From the NCBI RefSeq assembly GCF_023516555.1, contig NZ_JAMGBD010000001.1, positions 1,550,001-1,614,000 of the forward strand: 64,000 bases of DNA, in the 5' to 3' direction. The notes below the pieces were generated by a model, which did no database searches, had not been told where the DNA came from, and saw only the letters and a list, made by a program, of their open reading frames with translations. Shown one piece after another: positions 8,716 through 15,570 of the stretch. Origin of the DNA: Sphingomonas alba. Lineage in GTDB: Bacteria; Pseudomonadota; Alphaproteobacteria; Sphingomonadales; Sphingomonadaceae. The first letter of the stretch is position 1; the number at the start of each line of letters is the position of its first letter. The position numbers and the translations under genes were made by a program.

Positions 8716-9363
8716 ATGAATGCGATGCGCCAGGTCCTAGCATTATCGCTCTTGGGGATGGCCCTTCCCGCCGCCACCCAGCCGCCGGACCATCCGCAAT
8801 TTTCGCCGCGCACGCCCGTCTACCTCAGCCTGATGGGCGAACCCCTCGAGGGCGATGCCGGTGGCGGCTCGCCGGTGACGAAATGGATTGCCCAGGCCGA
8901 CACGGACGGCGACGGCGCGGTCAATCGCACCGAATTGCTTCGCGATGCCGAAAGATTCTTCCATCGCCTCGACACCAACGGCGACGGGGTCATCGATTCC
9001 GACGAGATGGGCAATTACGAAAACGTGATTGCCCCCGCCCAGGTCAGGATGGCTGGCGGAATCAGGCCGATTTCGGAAGCCAGGCATGCGGTTGTCGACT
9101 ATGCGGACGATGGCGACGGCGACGGCGTCCAGAGGCAAGGCACGGGCGAGACCGGCCTGTTCGGCGATGCCACGGCCGTCCCGGAACCGGTGGCCATGGC
9201 CGACATCAACATCGATCGTTCGGTATCGCTGGATGAGTTTCGGGCCGCCGCCCGCAAGCGCTTCACCCAGCACGATCTCAACGGCGACAACAAGCTCACC
9301 GCGGACGAACTCGCCCCGGCCCGCGCCCCCGACCGAGGCCGCCACGCGCACGGCACGCACTAG
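8716..9363 (+). CDS. Secreted EF-hand (calcium-binding) protein
   Basis: A 215-residue protein with an N-terminal signal-like segment (MRQVLALSLLGMALPAATQ), so it is probably periplasmic or exported. It has four EF-hand-like loops: DTDGDGAVNRTE (about 62-73), DTNGDGVIDSDE (86-97), DINIDRSVSLDE (163-174) and DLNGDNKLTADE (187-198), plus a degenerate DDGDGDG stretch near 131. Such proteins are common in sphingomonads; their role is unknown beyond likely calcium binding. ATG 8716 has GCGGGG upstream; GTG 8713 and ATG 8725 are alternatives. Confidence 0.82.
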   Translation: MNAMRQVLALSLLGMALPAATQPPDHPQFSPRTPVYLSLMGEPLEGDAGGGSPVTKWIAQADTDGDGAVNRTELLRDAERFFHRLDTNGDGVIDSDEMGNYENVIAPAQVRMAGGIRPISEARHAVVDYADDGDGDGVQRQGTGETGLFGDATAVPEPVAMADINIDRSVSLDEFRAAARKRFTQHDLNGDNKLTADELAPARAPDRGRHAHGTH

Positions 9364-9377
9364 GATCAGCCAATTTC

Positions 9378-9403
9378 GTCATTCCCGCGAAAGCGGGAAT
9401 CCC
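9378..9403 (+). repeat. Palindromic intergenic repeat (hairpin), copy 1
   Basis: Contains ATTCCCGC-GAAA-GCGGGAAT, an 8-bp stem with a GNRA-like loop, preceded by CGTC. It lies 15 bases behind the EF-hand gene. An almost identical copy in opposite orientation lies at 39503-39527. It resembles REP-type elements and could also form a hairpin at the 3' end of the upstream message. Confidence 0.8.
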
Positions 9404-9435
9404 GCTAGTGTGTCACCGCCGACCCATTGCGCACA

Positions 9436-9452
9436 TCCGCTTCCGACCCATT
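9436..9452 (+). repeat. Dispersed 17-bp intergenic repeat, copy B
   Basis: TCCGCTTCCGACCCATT, one mismatch from copy A at 8219. A further partial copy (CCGACCCATTGCG) precedes it directly at about 9419. Confidence 0.65.
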
Positions 9453-9565
9453 CCTGCCACAAGGCTATTTGGATATATGGTCCCTCATGGCGATCGCTTC
9501 GGTCTTTGCCATCTGGCCTTCGTCCACGGCAATGGCCGATGCCTGACGCTTGGGAGTCCGGCCCC

Positions 9566-10264
9566 TCAGCTTGCGAGCTTTTGCTCCTTTGCAAACGGAC
9601 TGAGGCCGAGCCAAGATTGCATGGCTGAGGCGATGTCTCGATCGCCAGTCAACCGCATCCGATTGTTCCCGACCGCCGCGCGAACCGTATCGAGCCCCAT
9701 CCAGATCGCGGTCATGGTGCGCAGGTCGACCGATACATAGAGGTCGACTTCGAATCCGGGATCGATCGAACAGAGATCGACACCGTCCGTCGGGTCAACG
9801 ATCAGCCACCAGGATTGCCGGTTGGCCGGGAGTTCCGGATAGATGAACTGAATCACATTTCGACGTCGCGGCAGGGGCGTCGGGTTCAGATTCCGCCGCA
9901 AATCCCACATCAGCAATTGGGCATCGAGGTTCTGGAGTGACAGCTCGGCCTTGACCCGGCGTTGGCCCCAAATACCGAATCCCTCGACGATCTTATCGAG
10001 CTCCCGTCCGGCCGGTGTCAGCCGATACTCAAGAATACCGGGCTCAGAATCCGATCGTTCACGCCTGACAATTCCCGCAGCTTCAAGTTCCTTGAGGCGC
10101 TGGGACAGCAAGGCGGGGGACATGCGCGGAACGCCGCGCCGCAGGTCGTTGAAGCGGGTTGAGCCGGCGACGAGCTCGCGAAGCAGGACCACGGTCCACC
10201 TTGTGCACAGGATCTCGGCCGCCATCGCGACTGGGCAGAATTGCTTGTAACTTCCGGCGGCCAC
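9566..10264 (-). CDS. HxlR-family transcriptional regulator with C-terminal SCP2-like domain
   Basis: A 232-residue regulator. Residues about 8-100 are an HxlR winged helix (CPVAMAAEILCTRWTVVLLRELVAGSTRFNDL split over the first helices, then SPALLSQRLKELEAAGIV). The HxlR signature cysteine at the N-terminus is present. Residues about 115-225 resemble a sterol-carrier (SCP2) fold, seen in a subgroup of actinobacterial and sphingomonad HxlR proteins and suggestive of a hydrophobic ligand. It is divergent from the SRPBCC gene at 10443, which it may control. The ligand and target are inferred only from position. Confidence 0.85.
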   Translation of the reverse strand: MAAGSYKQFCPVAMAAEILCTRWTVVLLRELVAGSTRFNDLRRGVPRMSPALLSQRLKELEAAGIVRRERSDSEPGILEYRLTPAGRELDKIVEGFGIWGQRRVKAELSLQNLDAQLLMWDLRRNLNPTPLPRRRNVIQFIYPELPANRQSWWLIVDPTDGVDLCSIDPGFEVDLYVSVDLRTMTAIWMGLDTVRAAVGNNRMRLTGDRDIASAMQSWLGLSPFAKEQKLAS

Positions 10265-10442
10265 GTTTCCCTCGATTCCAATGGCATCCGCTATAGGTTC
10301 GAAACGGACGCCGCCGCTAGTTCACTTTCTGTACTGGGCAGATTCAGTCTCTGAACTGGCTGCGTGCGACTGCTGTCGCTAGCCCGCCGCGCTCCCGGAT
10401 CCGATCGATCCGGCTCAACGCTCAAACGACAAAGGTAATTCT

Positions 10443-10958
10443 GTGAGAAACTTTTCGAATGCTTGGACTGCAGCGCCGACCTTCCGTGCGGCAATTGCGG
10501 CGGCGATAATCCTCGTTGGCGGCACTGCGCCGGCCTCCGCCGCAGTGATTTCACGCAGCGCCGATGTGCATGCACCCGCCTCGGCCGTATGGTCGTTGAT
10601 CGGCCCATTCTGCGCGATCAAGGACTGGCTGCCTCCGGTCGGACAATGCATCGAGGACGGCAAGGCGCCGCCGACCCGGATCCTCGTAACCAAGGACGGG
10701 AAGGCCGCCTTTGTAGAGACTGAAGCGGCGAGAAATGAGGCGGAGCACACCTACTCCTACCGCTTCCTGTCGAGCCCCCTTCCGGTCTCGAATTACAAGT
10801 CGACAATCAAGGTCACCGCCAAGGGCGACGGGACTTCGACCATCACCTGGTCCGGTTCTTACATTCCGGAGCGTGGCAAGGAACAGGCCGCCAGCGATGC
10901 GCTGGGCGGCGTTTATGAAGCCGGACTTGGCGAGATCAAGGCAAGGTTCGCCAAGTAG
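10443..10958 (+). CDS. Exported SRPBCC (START-like) family protein
   Basis: A 171-residue protein with a signal peptide (hydrophobic AAIAAAIILVGG, cleavage probably near PASA-A at residue 34) and one SRPBCC domain, the polyketide-cyclase/START-like fold that binds hydrophobic molecules. Typical segments are APASAVWSLIGPFCAIKDWLP, followed by YSYRFLSSPLPVSNYKSTI and TITWSGSYIP. The start is a GTG with AAAGG about 8 bases upstream. It faces the HxlR gene across a 178-base spacer, so that regulator is the likely controller. The ligand is unknown. Confidence 0.8.
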   Translation: MRNFSNAWTAAPTFRAAIAAAIILVGGTAPASAAVISRSADVHAPASAVWSLIGPFCAIKDWLPPVGQCIEDGKAPPTRILVTKDGKAAFVETEAARNEAEHTYSYRFLSSPLPVSNYKSTIKVTAKGDGTSTITWSGSYIPERGKEQAASDALGGVYEAGLGEIKARFAK

Positions 10959-11267
10959 CAGGGCGGTTTCGACCCGCCGATTGCTCGATAAGTCATCGTG
11001 TCGAGGCGCGCGGCGTTGGCCAGGCCATATGAGCCCGGCCAATGCCGTCGCCTGATTGCCGAGGCACTTTCCTGCATCGCTTTAGTTCACAATCCTTACG
11101 GACTCCGCGACCGTTTTGGTCAGGTTAGGGCGAGTTCTGAGAAGCGGAAAACCTGGTCGGCAATCCAACCAGCCAGCGCCTGCGCGCGAACGCGGACGCT
11201 GGCATGATGTGGCGCTAAAAATGTGGGCCGGCGTCAATGGGCGTCCGCTTTCCACCCATTCCGGGCT
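10959..11267. other. 309-bp gap without a gene
   Basis: Between the SRPBCC gene and the DUF177 gene I find no convincing coding frame; a 69-codon frame at 10998-11207 has no ribosome site and no recognisable features. A short GGCGG/CCGCC hairpin (10962-10978) follows the SRPBCC stop but has no T-run. One copy of the dispersed 17-bp repeat lies at the far end. Confidence 0.6.
11244..11260 (+). repeat. Dispersed 17-bp intergenic repeat, copy C
   Basis: TCCGCTTTCCACCCATT, one mismatch from copy A at 8219. It ends 7 bases before the stop codon of the DUF177 gene on the other strand. Confidence 0.65.
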
Positions 11268-11792
11268 CTAGGCTTCGTCGGGCTTCTCGCTCTTTAGCGC
11301 TGCAAGCGCCGCGAACGGTCCCGCTTGCTCTTCGCTGAGCACGCCCGCCGCTTTCAGCGCCGCCTCGGCATTCGGCCCGCGCGGATAGGGGTCGAGCACC
11401 AGGCTCAACGTGTCCGCGACGGCCGCGCCCAGCTCGATCGCGGCGCCGTCGTGGAAGACGACGTCCAGCTCGCCCTCGCCAAGCTCCACTTCTTCGTCCG
11501 GCCGCCCTTCCGGCTCGGGCAGGAACAGCAATTCGAAGGGCTCGTCGATCCGCGCCGGCACCGGTTCGCCGCTGGCGACGCAGGCTTGGCTCAGCGCCGC
11601 CTTGATGCGGCCGGTGGCGGTGATCTTCTCGCCATCCCGGCCCAGCACCGCATGAGCTTCCAGCCGGTCGAGCGACAGCAGGCCGAGCCGCTTGGCGATG
11701 GCGGCGCATTCCTCGGCGCCCGCATTGAGGTCGACCCTTTCGCCGTCGCGGATCTGCGCCAGCGGCAGGCGCGCTTCGAAGCTTTCGCTCAT
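11268..11792 (-). CDS. YceD/DUF177 family protein
   Basis: A 174-residue DUF177 protein. The family (YceD in Escherichia coli, and a plant homologue) is linked to accumulation of 23S rRNA and often precedes rpmF. Visible features are the central QACVASGEPVPARI strand with one cysteine, the acidic middle segment and the conserved end LDPYPRGPNAEAAL then GPFAALAALK. Its start overlaps the stop of the chaperone gene by 4 bases, so the two form an operon, the usual alphaproteobacterial pairing. rpmF does not follow here. Confidence 0.85.
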   Translation of the reverse strand: MSESFEARLPLAQIRDGERVDLNAGAEECAAIAKRLGLLSLDRLEAHAVLGRDGEKITATGRIKAALSQACVASGEPVPARIDEPFELLFLPEPEGRPDEEVELGEGELDVVFHDGAAIELGAAVADTLSLVLDPYPRGPNAEAALKAAGVLSEEQAGPFAALAALKSEKPDEA

Positions 11793-12298
11793 CCCATCTG
11801 TCCCGTCATCAGGGCCGAATCACCCGTTGCCTGCAGCCTTTGCCACCAAAGCTTCGTCGCCTCGACCGCCTGTGCGCTCGCTTTGCCTTCGGGCACCGCG
11901 TACCCGTACAGGCTCATGCGCGTCGTCTCGTCCCACGGGTCGATGGCCTCGACCGCCCGGCGCCAGCGGTCGATGCGCGAGGCCAGCGCGCCGACCATCA
12001 TCCGCACCTGCTTGCCCAGCGACGGGTCGCCAAAACCCTGTTCACGCATCTGCACGTCCATGTCGGCGATGAATGCTTCGGCCAGCCGTGGCCCCAGCGC
12101 CCGAGCCGGGTCCGCGCCACGTTCCAGCCTGATGTCGGCGAGCGAAAGCAGGGTCGTCAGCACGGCGAAGCGGCCGTCCAGCGTGTCGGGGACCTGCGCT
12201 TCGCGATACCAGTCTGGCCGCCGCGCCTCGGCGACGATCGCCCGGTAGAGCGGCCCGGCATCGGCCAGGGCCTTGGGTTGGAAAAAGGGCAGGCGCAT
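11789..12298 (-). CDS. Ubiquinol-cytochrome c chaperone (CBP3 family)
   Basis: A 169-residue protein of the CBP3/UQCC1 family, which in mitochondria helps assemble cytochrome b into the bc1 complex. Typical segments are LYRAIVAEARRPDWYREA, the DTLDGRFAVLTTLLSLADIRL block split by short loops, and FIADMDVQMREQGFGDPSLGKQ. The bacterial role is inferred from the family. It is the first gene of a two-gene minus-strand unit with DUF177 and is divergent from bamE. Confidence 0.88.
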   Translation of the reverse strand: MRLPFFQPKALADAGPLYRAIVAEARRPDWYREAQVPDTLDGRFAVLTTLLSLADIRLERGADPARALGPRLAEAFIADMDVQMREQGFGDPSLGKQVRMMVGALASRIDRWRRAVEAIDPWDETTRMSLYGYAVPEGKASAQAVEATKLWWQRLQATGDSALMTGQMG

Positions 12299-12422
12299 TC
12301 AGCTTCCCATTCAGCTTGCTTTAAGCGGCAGCGGAGTCACTTGCTGCCCGACGCCGCACCGCATATTGAGGCGGCGCCGCCTGAGCGCAAGCTGGCCGGG
12401 AAAACGAAGGAGTTTGAAGTTC

Positions 12423-12890
12423 ATGGCGTCGAAGTTCGTCAGCGTTGCAACGGCGCTTGTGGGCGTGACCCTCCTCAGCGGCTGCCTCGGCATTAAGGAG
12501 CACAAGGGCTACGTGCTCGACAAGGAGCTCGCTTCGGCCGTTCAGGTCGGCGTCGACAATAAGGCGTCGGTTGAAAAGACCCTGGGCCGTCCCAGCTTCA
12601 CGGGCCAGTTCAACGACAGCGACTGGTTCTATGTCTCGCGCGACACCAAGTCGGTCGCCTTCCGCAGCCAGAAAGTGACGGACCAGGAGGTCCTCCACGT
12701 CCACTTCGACCAGGCCGGCAACGTCGCCGCCGTCAACAGCACGGGCAAGGAACTGGTCGTCAACATTTCGCCGGTCGACGACAAGACGCCGACGCTTGGC
12801 CGCAAGCGAAGCTTCTTCGACGAATTGTTCGGCAATATCGGCGCGCTGAACAGTGGCGCGCTCGCTCCCGGCAACGCCCCCGGCCAGTAA
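12423..12890 (+). CDS. bamE: Outer-membrane assembly lipoprotein BamE (SmpA/OmlA family)
   Basis: A 155-residue lipoprotein of the SmpA/OmlA fold, a subunit of the BAM complex that inserts outer-membrane proteins. The signal peptide ends with the lipobox LLSGC (Cys21). The core shows GYVLDKELASAVQVGVDNKASVEKTL in parts, then GRPSFTGQFNDSDWFYVS, the usual BamE pattern. ATG 12423 is chosen from the signal peptide; the frame extends upstream without support. It is divergent from the bc1 chaperone gene, as often in this group. Confidence 0.9.
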   Translation: MASKFVSVATALVGVTLLSGCLGIKEHKGYVLDKELASAVQVGVDNKASVEKTLGRPSFTGQFNDSDWFYVSRDTKSVAFRSQKVTDQEVLHVHFDQAGNVAAVNSTGKELVVNISPVDDKTPTLGRKRSFFDELFGNIGALNSGALAPGNAPGQ

Positions 12891-12928
12891 GCTTTTTCTG
12901 GAACGCCGTTTGCCCTAACGGGGGTCGC

Positions 12929-13663
12929 ATGACCGCGACACCCGCCGGCATGACCTATGCCGAATATCTGCATCTCGACGATTTGCTGTCCGCCCAGCAG
13001 CCCCTGTCGGACCTGCATGACGAAATGCTGTTCATCGTCATTCACCAGACCAAGGAGCTCTGGCTAAAGCAGATGCTGCACGAGGTCGCGCTGGCGATTG
13101 CGCTGGTCGAGGACAATCGCTTTGCCGAGGCCTACAAGGCGCTGTCGCGGGTCAGCCGCATCCAGTCGGTGATGACCTTGAGCTGGGACGTGCTCGCGAC
13201 CCTGACCCCGGTCGACTATTCCGCCTTCCGCCATGTGCTCGGCACCTCTTCCGGCTTCCAGTCGGCGCAATTCCGCGAGCTGGAATATCGCCTCGGCATC
13301 AAGGACCCCAAGTTCCTCGATTATTACGAAGGCGGCACAGAGGGCCATGCCCGCCTCACCCGGGCGCTGGCCGAGCCGAGCCTGTGGGAAGTCGCCGACG
13401 CCGCCCGCGACAAGGCCGGCGCCGCCAGCTGGCTCGAAGTCTACAAGGACGCCGACCGCTGGTTCGAATTGTACCAGCTTGCCGAAAAGCTGGTCGACGT
13501 CGACGATGCCCTCGCCGCCTGGCGGCACAAGCATGTGCTGACGGTCGAACGGATCATCGGTTTGAAGCGCGGCACCGGCGGCTCGGCCGGCGCGGCCTAT
13601 CTCCGCTCGACGCTCGACAAGCGCGCTTTTCCCGAACTCTGGTCGCTTCGGACGGAGCTTTGA
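12929..13663 (+). CDS. kynA: Tryptophan 2,3-dioxygenase
   Basis: A heme enzyme that opens the indole ring of tryptophan to N-formylkynurenine, the first step of the kynurenine pathway. The family start (YAEYLHLDDLLSAQQP) and the HDEMLFIVIHQTKELWLKQM helix are clear. The substrate-contacting FRELEYRLG and the C-terminal histidine region WRHKHVLTVERIIGLK and RGTGGSAGAAYLRST complete the signature. It has 244 residues, slightly short at the N-terminus compared with about 280. The next gene starts inside its stop codon, which points to a kynurenine operon. Confidence 0.95.
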   Translation: MTATPAGMTYAEYLHLDDLLSAQQPLSDLHDEMLFIVIHQTKELWLKQMLHEVALAIALVEDNRFAEAYKALSRVSRIQSVMTLSWDVLATLTPVDYSAFRHVLGTSSGFQSAQFRELEYRLGIKDPKFLDYYEGGTEGHARLTRALAEPSLWEVADAARDKAGAASWLEVYKDADRWFELYQLAEKLVDVDDALAAWRHKHVLTVERIIGLKRGTGGSAGAAYLRSTLDKRAFPELWSLRTEL

Positions 13664-14820
13664 GCTTCAAGCGCCTGTTCTCGCGCAGCCTCGGCGCCGC
13701 GCCGGACCGGCTGCATTTCGCCGCCCACAGCCATCACCTCTGGCCCGACGCCAGTTTCGCCGGCCAGCAGCAGGCCTGGCTCGACGCCGCCGCCCTCGCC
13801 GACCGCAAGTGGGACAAGGTGATGGGCGAGGTCTGGCCGGAGGCTCAGGGCCATGTCGCCCGCGAGCTTGGCGGCGTGCCCGCCGACCGCATCGTCTTTT
13901 CGTCCAACACCCATGATTTCGTCATTCGCCTCTTTGCCGCCGTGCCGCGCTCGGGGCCGGTCCGGATCCTCACCAGCGACGGCGAATTCCACAGCGCCCG
14001 CCGCCAGTTCGCCCGCTGGGAAGAAGATGGCGACGCCGTCGTCACCCGCGTCGCCGCCGAGCCGTTCGACACGTTTTCCGACCGTTTTTTGTCCGCTGCG
14101 CAGGGCGGCGGGCACGACCTCATTTTCGTCAGCCGGGTCCTCTTCAACAGCGGCCGGATATTCGAGCGATCACAAGAACTTGGCGCACTCGCAAATCCTA
14201 TGGGCCCTTGGGTGGTCATCGACGGCTACCATGCCTTCATGGCCATCGAGAATCCGTTTTTGGAAACCACTGCTCAGTCCGCTTTCTTCCTCGGCGGCGG
14301 CTATAAATATGCGATGGCCGGCGAAGGCATGGCCTTCATGCATTGCCCGCCGGGTTACGGCCCCCGCCCGCCGATAACGGGTTGGTACGCCGAGTTCGGC
14401 GACCTTACGGCGCCCCCGGGCAGTTCGGTCGGCTACACCCGCGACGCCATGCGGTTCATGGGCGCGACGTTCGATCCTTCGGCGCTCTACCGCTTCAACG
14501 CCATCCAGCGGATGCTCGGCGAGGAAGGCCTGACGACCGCCGCGATCAGCGCCCACGTTACCAGCCGCCAGCGGCGATTGCTGACCGCCATTGAGGGAAC
14601 GGCACTCTCTGGCGCGGAGCTCCTCAACCCCCTCGAGGGCGGTCAGCATTCGCGTTTCCTCGCCTTCCAGAGTCCGAAAGCCGCCGAATGGAACGCGGCG
14701 TTGATGGAGCGCGGCTGCATCACCGATGTCCGCGGCGAAGTGCTGCGGATCGGCTTCGCTATTTATCATGATGAGGCCGACGCTGCGGCCTTGGCGGGGC
14801 TGGCGAAGGACCTGGCCTAG
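13660..14820 (+). CDS. kynU: Kynureninase-like PLP-dependent enzyme (class V aminotransferase fold)
   Basis: A 386-residue fold-type I PLP enzyme. The PLP lysine is in FLGGGYKYAMAGEG, preceded by the aspartate motif VVIDGYHAFM. In context with tryptophan dioxygenase the likely reaction is cleavage of kynurenine to anthranilate and alanine. Sequence alone does not separate it firmly from other class V enzymes, hence moderate confidence. The start is a TTG at 13660 that overlaps the kynA stop (TTGA); no ATG or GTG is available before residue 70 in a credible place. No kynurenine formamidase gene lies nearby. Confidence 0.68.
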   Translation: MSFKRLFSRSLGAAPDRLHFAAHSHHLWPDASFAGQQQAWLDAAALADRKWDKVMGEVWPEAQGHVARELGGVPADRIVFSSNTHDFVIRLFAAVPRSGPVRILTSDGEFHSARRQFARWEEDGDAVVTRVAAEPFDTFSDRFLSAAQGGGHDLIFVSRVLFNSGRIFERSQELGALANPMGPWVVIDGYHAFMAIENPFLETTAQSAFFLGGGYKYAMAGEGMAFMHCPPGYGPRPPITGWYAEFGDLTAPPGSSVGYTRDAMRFMGATFDPSALYRFNAIQRMLGEEGLTTAAISAHVTSRQRRLLTAIEGTALSGAELLNPLEGGQHSRFLAFQSPKAAEWNAALMERGCITDVRGEVLRIGFAIYHDEADAAALAGLAKDLA

Positions 14821-15446
14821 GGCTCCAGTCCCGCACGCAGGATCCGGTTGGCAATCGCCGCAACTTCCTCGGCATCCTCCTTGCCCCACACCGAAAAGCG
14901 CAGCCCGAGGAACACATTCATTCCCATCGCAGCCCAGGCGAGAACGTCGCGCTCCAGCGCTGTCAGGCCCCGCACTTCGCCCTTGCAGGCTCCGGTTTCC
15001 AGGCGCGAGGCGATGCGGTCGGCGACGGTCTCATAGTGCCGGCGATAAGCTTCCGGCGCGACGAACTCGGACTCGTCGATGATCCGGTAGACTTCCTTGT
15101 GGGTGGCCGCGAAGCGCAAATAGGCCGCGAGCGCCCGCCGCTCGGCATCGAGCGTGTCGGCTCCTTCGGACAGGGCCGGCGCGACCTCTTCACGGACCTG
15201 GGCCGACATGTCCTCGACCAGCGCGGCGAACAGGGCCTCCTTGCTGTCGAAGTAGGTATAGAACGTCCCGAGCGCGACCTTGGCGCGGCTGGTGATGGAA
15301 ACGATCGAACTTTCCGAGAATCCCCGCTCGCCGAACTCGGCCAGTGCCGCATTGAGGATCTTGCGCATCGTCTTTTCGCCACGTGCGGTGCGCGGCGTTT
15401 TTGCTGACCCTGCGGCGAGCACCGGTTCGACCGACTGTTGCACCAT
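14817..15446 (-). CDS. TetR/AcrR-family repressor
   Basis: A 209-residue TetR-type regulator. The N-terminal DNA-binding domain (about residues 24-75) has the family pattern TMRKILNAALAEFGERGF, then SITSRAKVALGTFYTYF with the recognition helix. The C-terminal domain is the variable ligand-binding part. It is divergent from a TonB receptor, hydrolase and MFS transporter cluster, and a perfect inverted repeat lies between them, so it probably represses that cluster and itself. It overlaps the convergent kynureninase-like gene by 4 bases. Confidence 0.92.
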   Translation of the reverse strand: MVQQSVEPVLAAGSAKTPRTARGEKTMRKILNAALAEFGERGFSESSIVSITSRAKVALGTFYTYFDSKEALFAALVEDMSAQVREEVAPALSEGADTLDAERRALAAYLRFAATHKEVYRIIDESEFVAPEAYRRHYETVADRIASRLETGACKGEVRGLTALERDVLAWAAMGMNVFLGLRFSVWGKEDAEEVAAIANRILRAGLEP

Positions 15447-15475
15447 TGCCGCTATCCCCCGGTTTCCGCCCGACC

Positions 15476-15499
15476 AAAGTTGAAAGTCGGTTCAACTTT
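15476..15499. promoter_or_regulatory. Inverted repeat between TetR and TonB-receptor genes (predicted TetR operator)
   Basis: AAAGTTGAA, six bases, TTCAACTTT: a perfect 9-bp inverted repeat with the length and symmetry of TetR-family operators. It lies 29 bases before the TetR start and 71 bases before the receptor start. Confidence 0.75.
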
Positions 15500-15570
15500 C
15501 ATTATGACCCCGTCTCAATGGCGGCGCAACCGGCACTGGCCGGAGACCGTCACATCGGAGGGGCTTATAT

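Noticed and set aside
10998-11207. 69-codon plus-strand frame in the gap before the DUF177 gene
   Set aside because: No ribosome site, no hydrophobic or domain pattern, composition like non-coding DNA.
13384-13659. Upstream extension of the kynureninase-like frame
   Set aside because: The extra 92 codons lie fully inside kynA in another frame and are Arg-rich shadow sequence.
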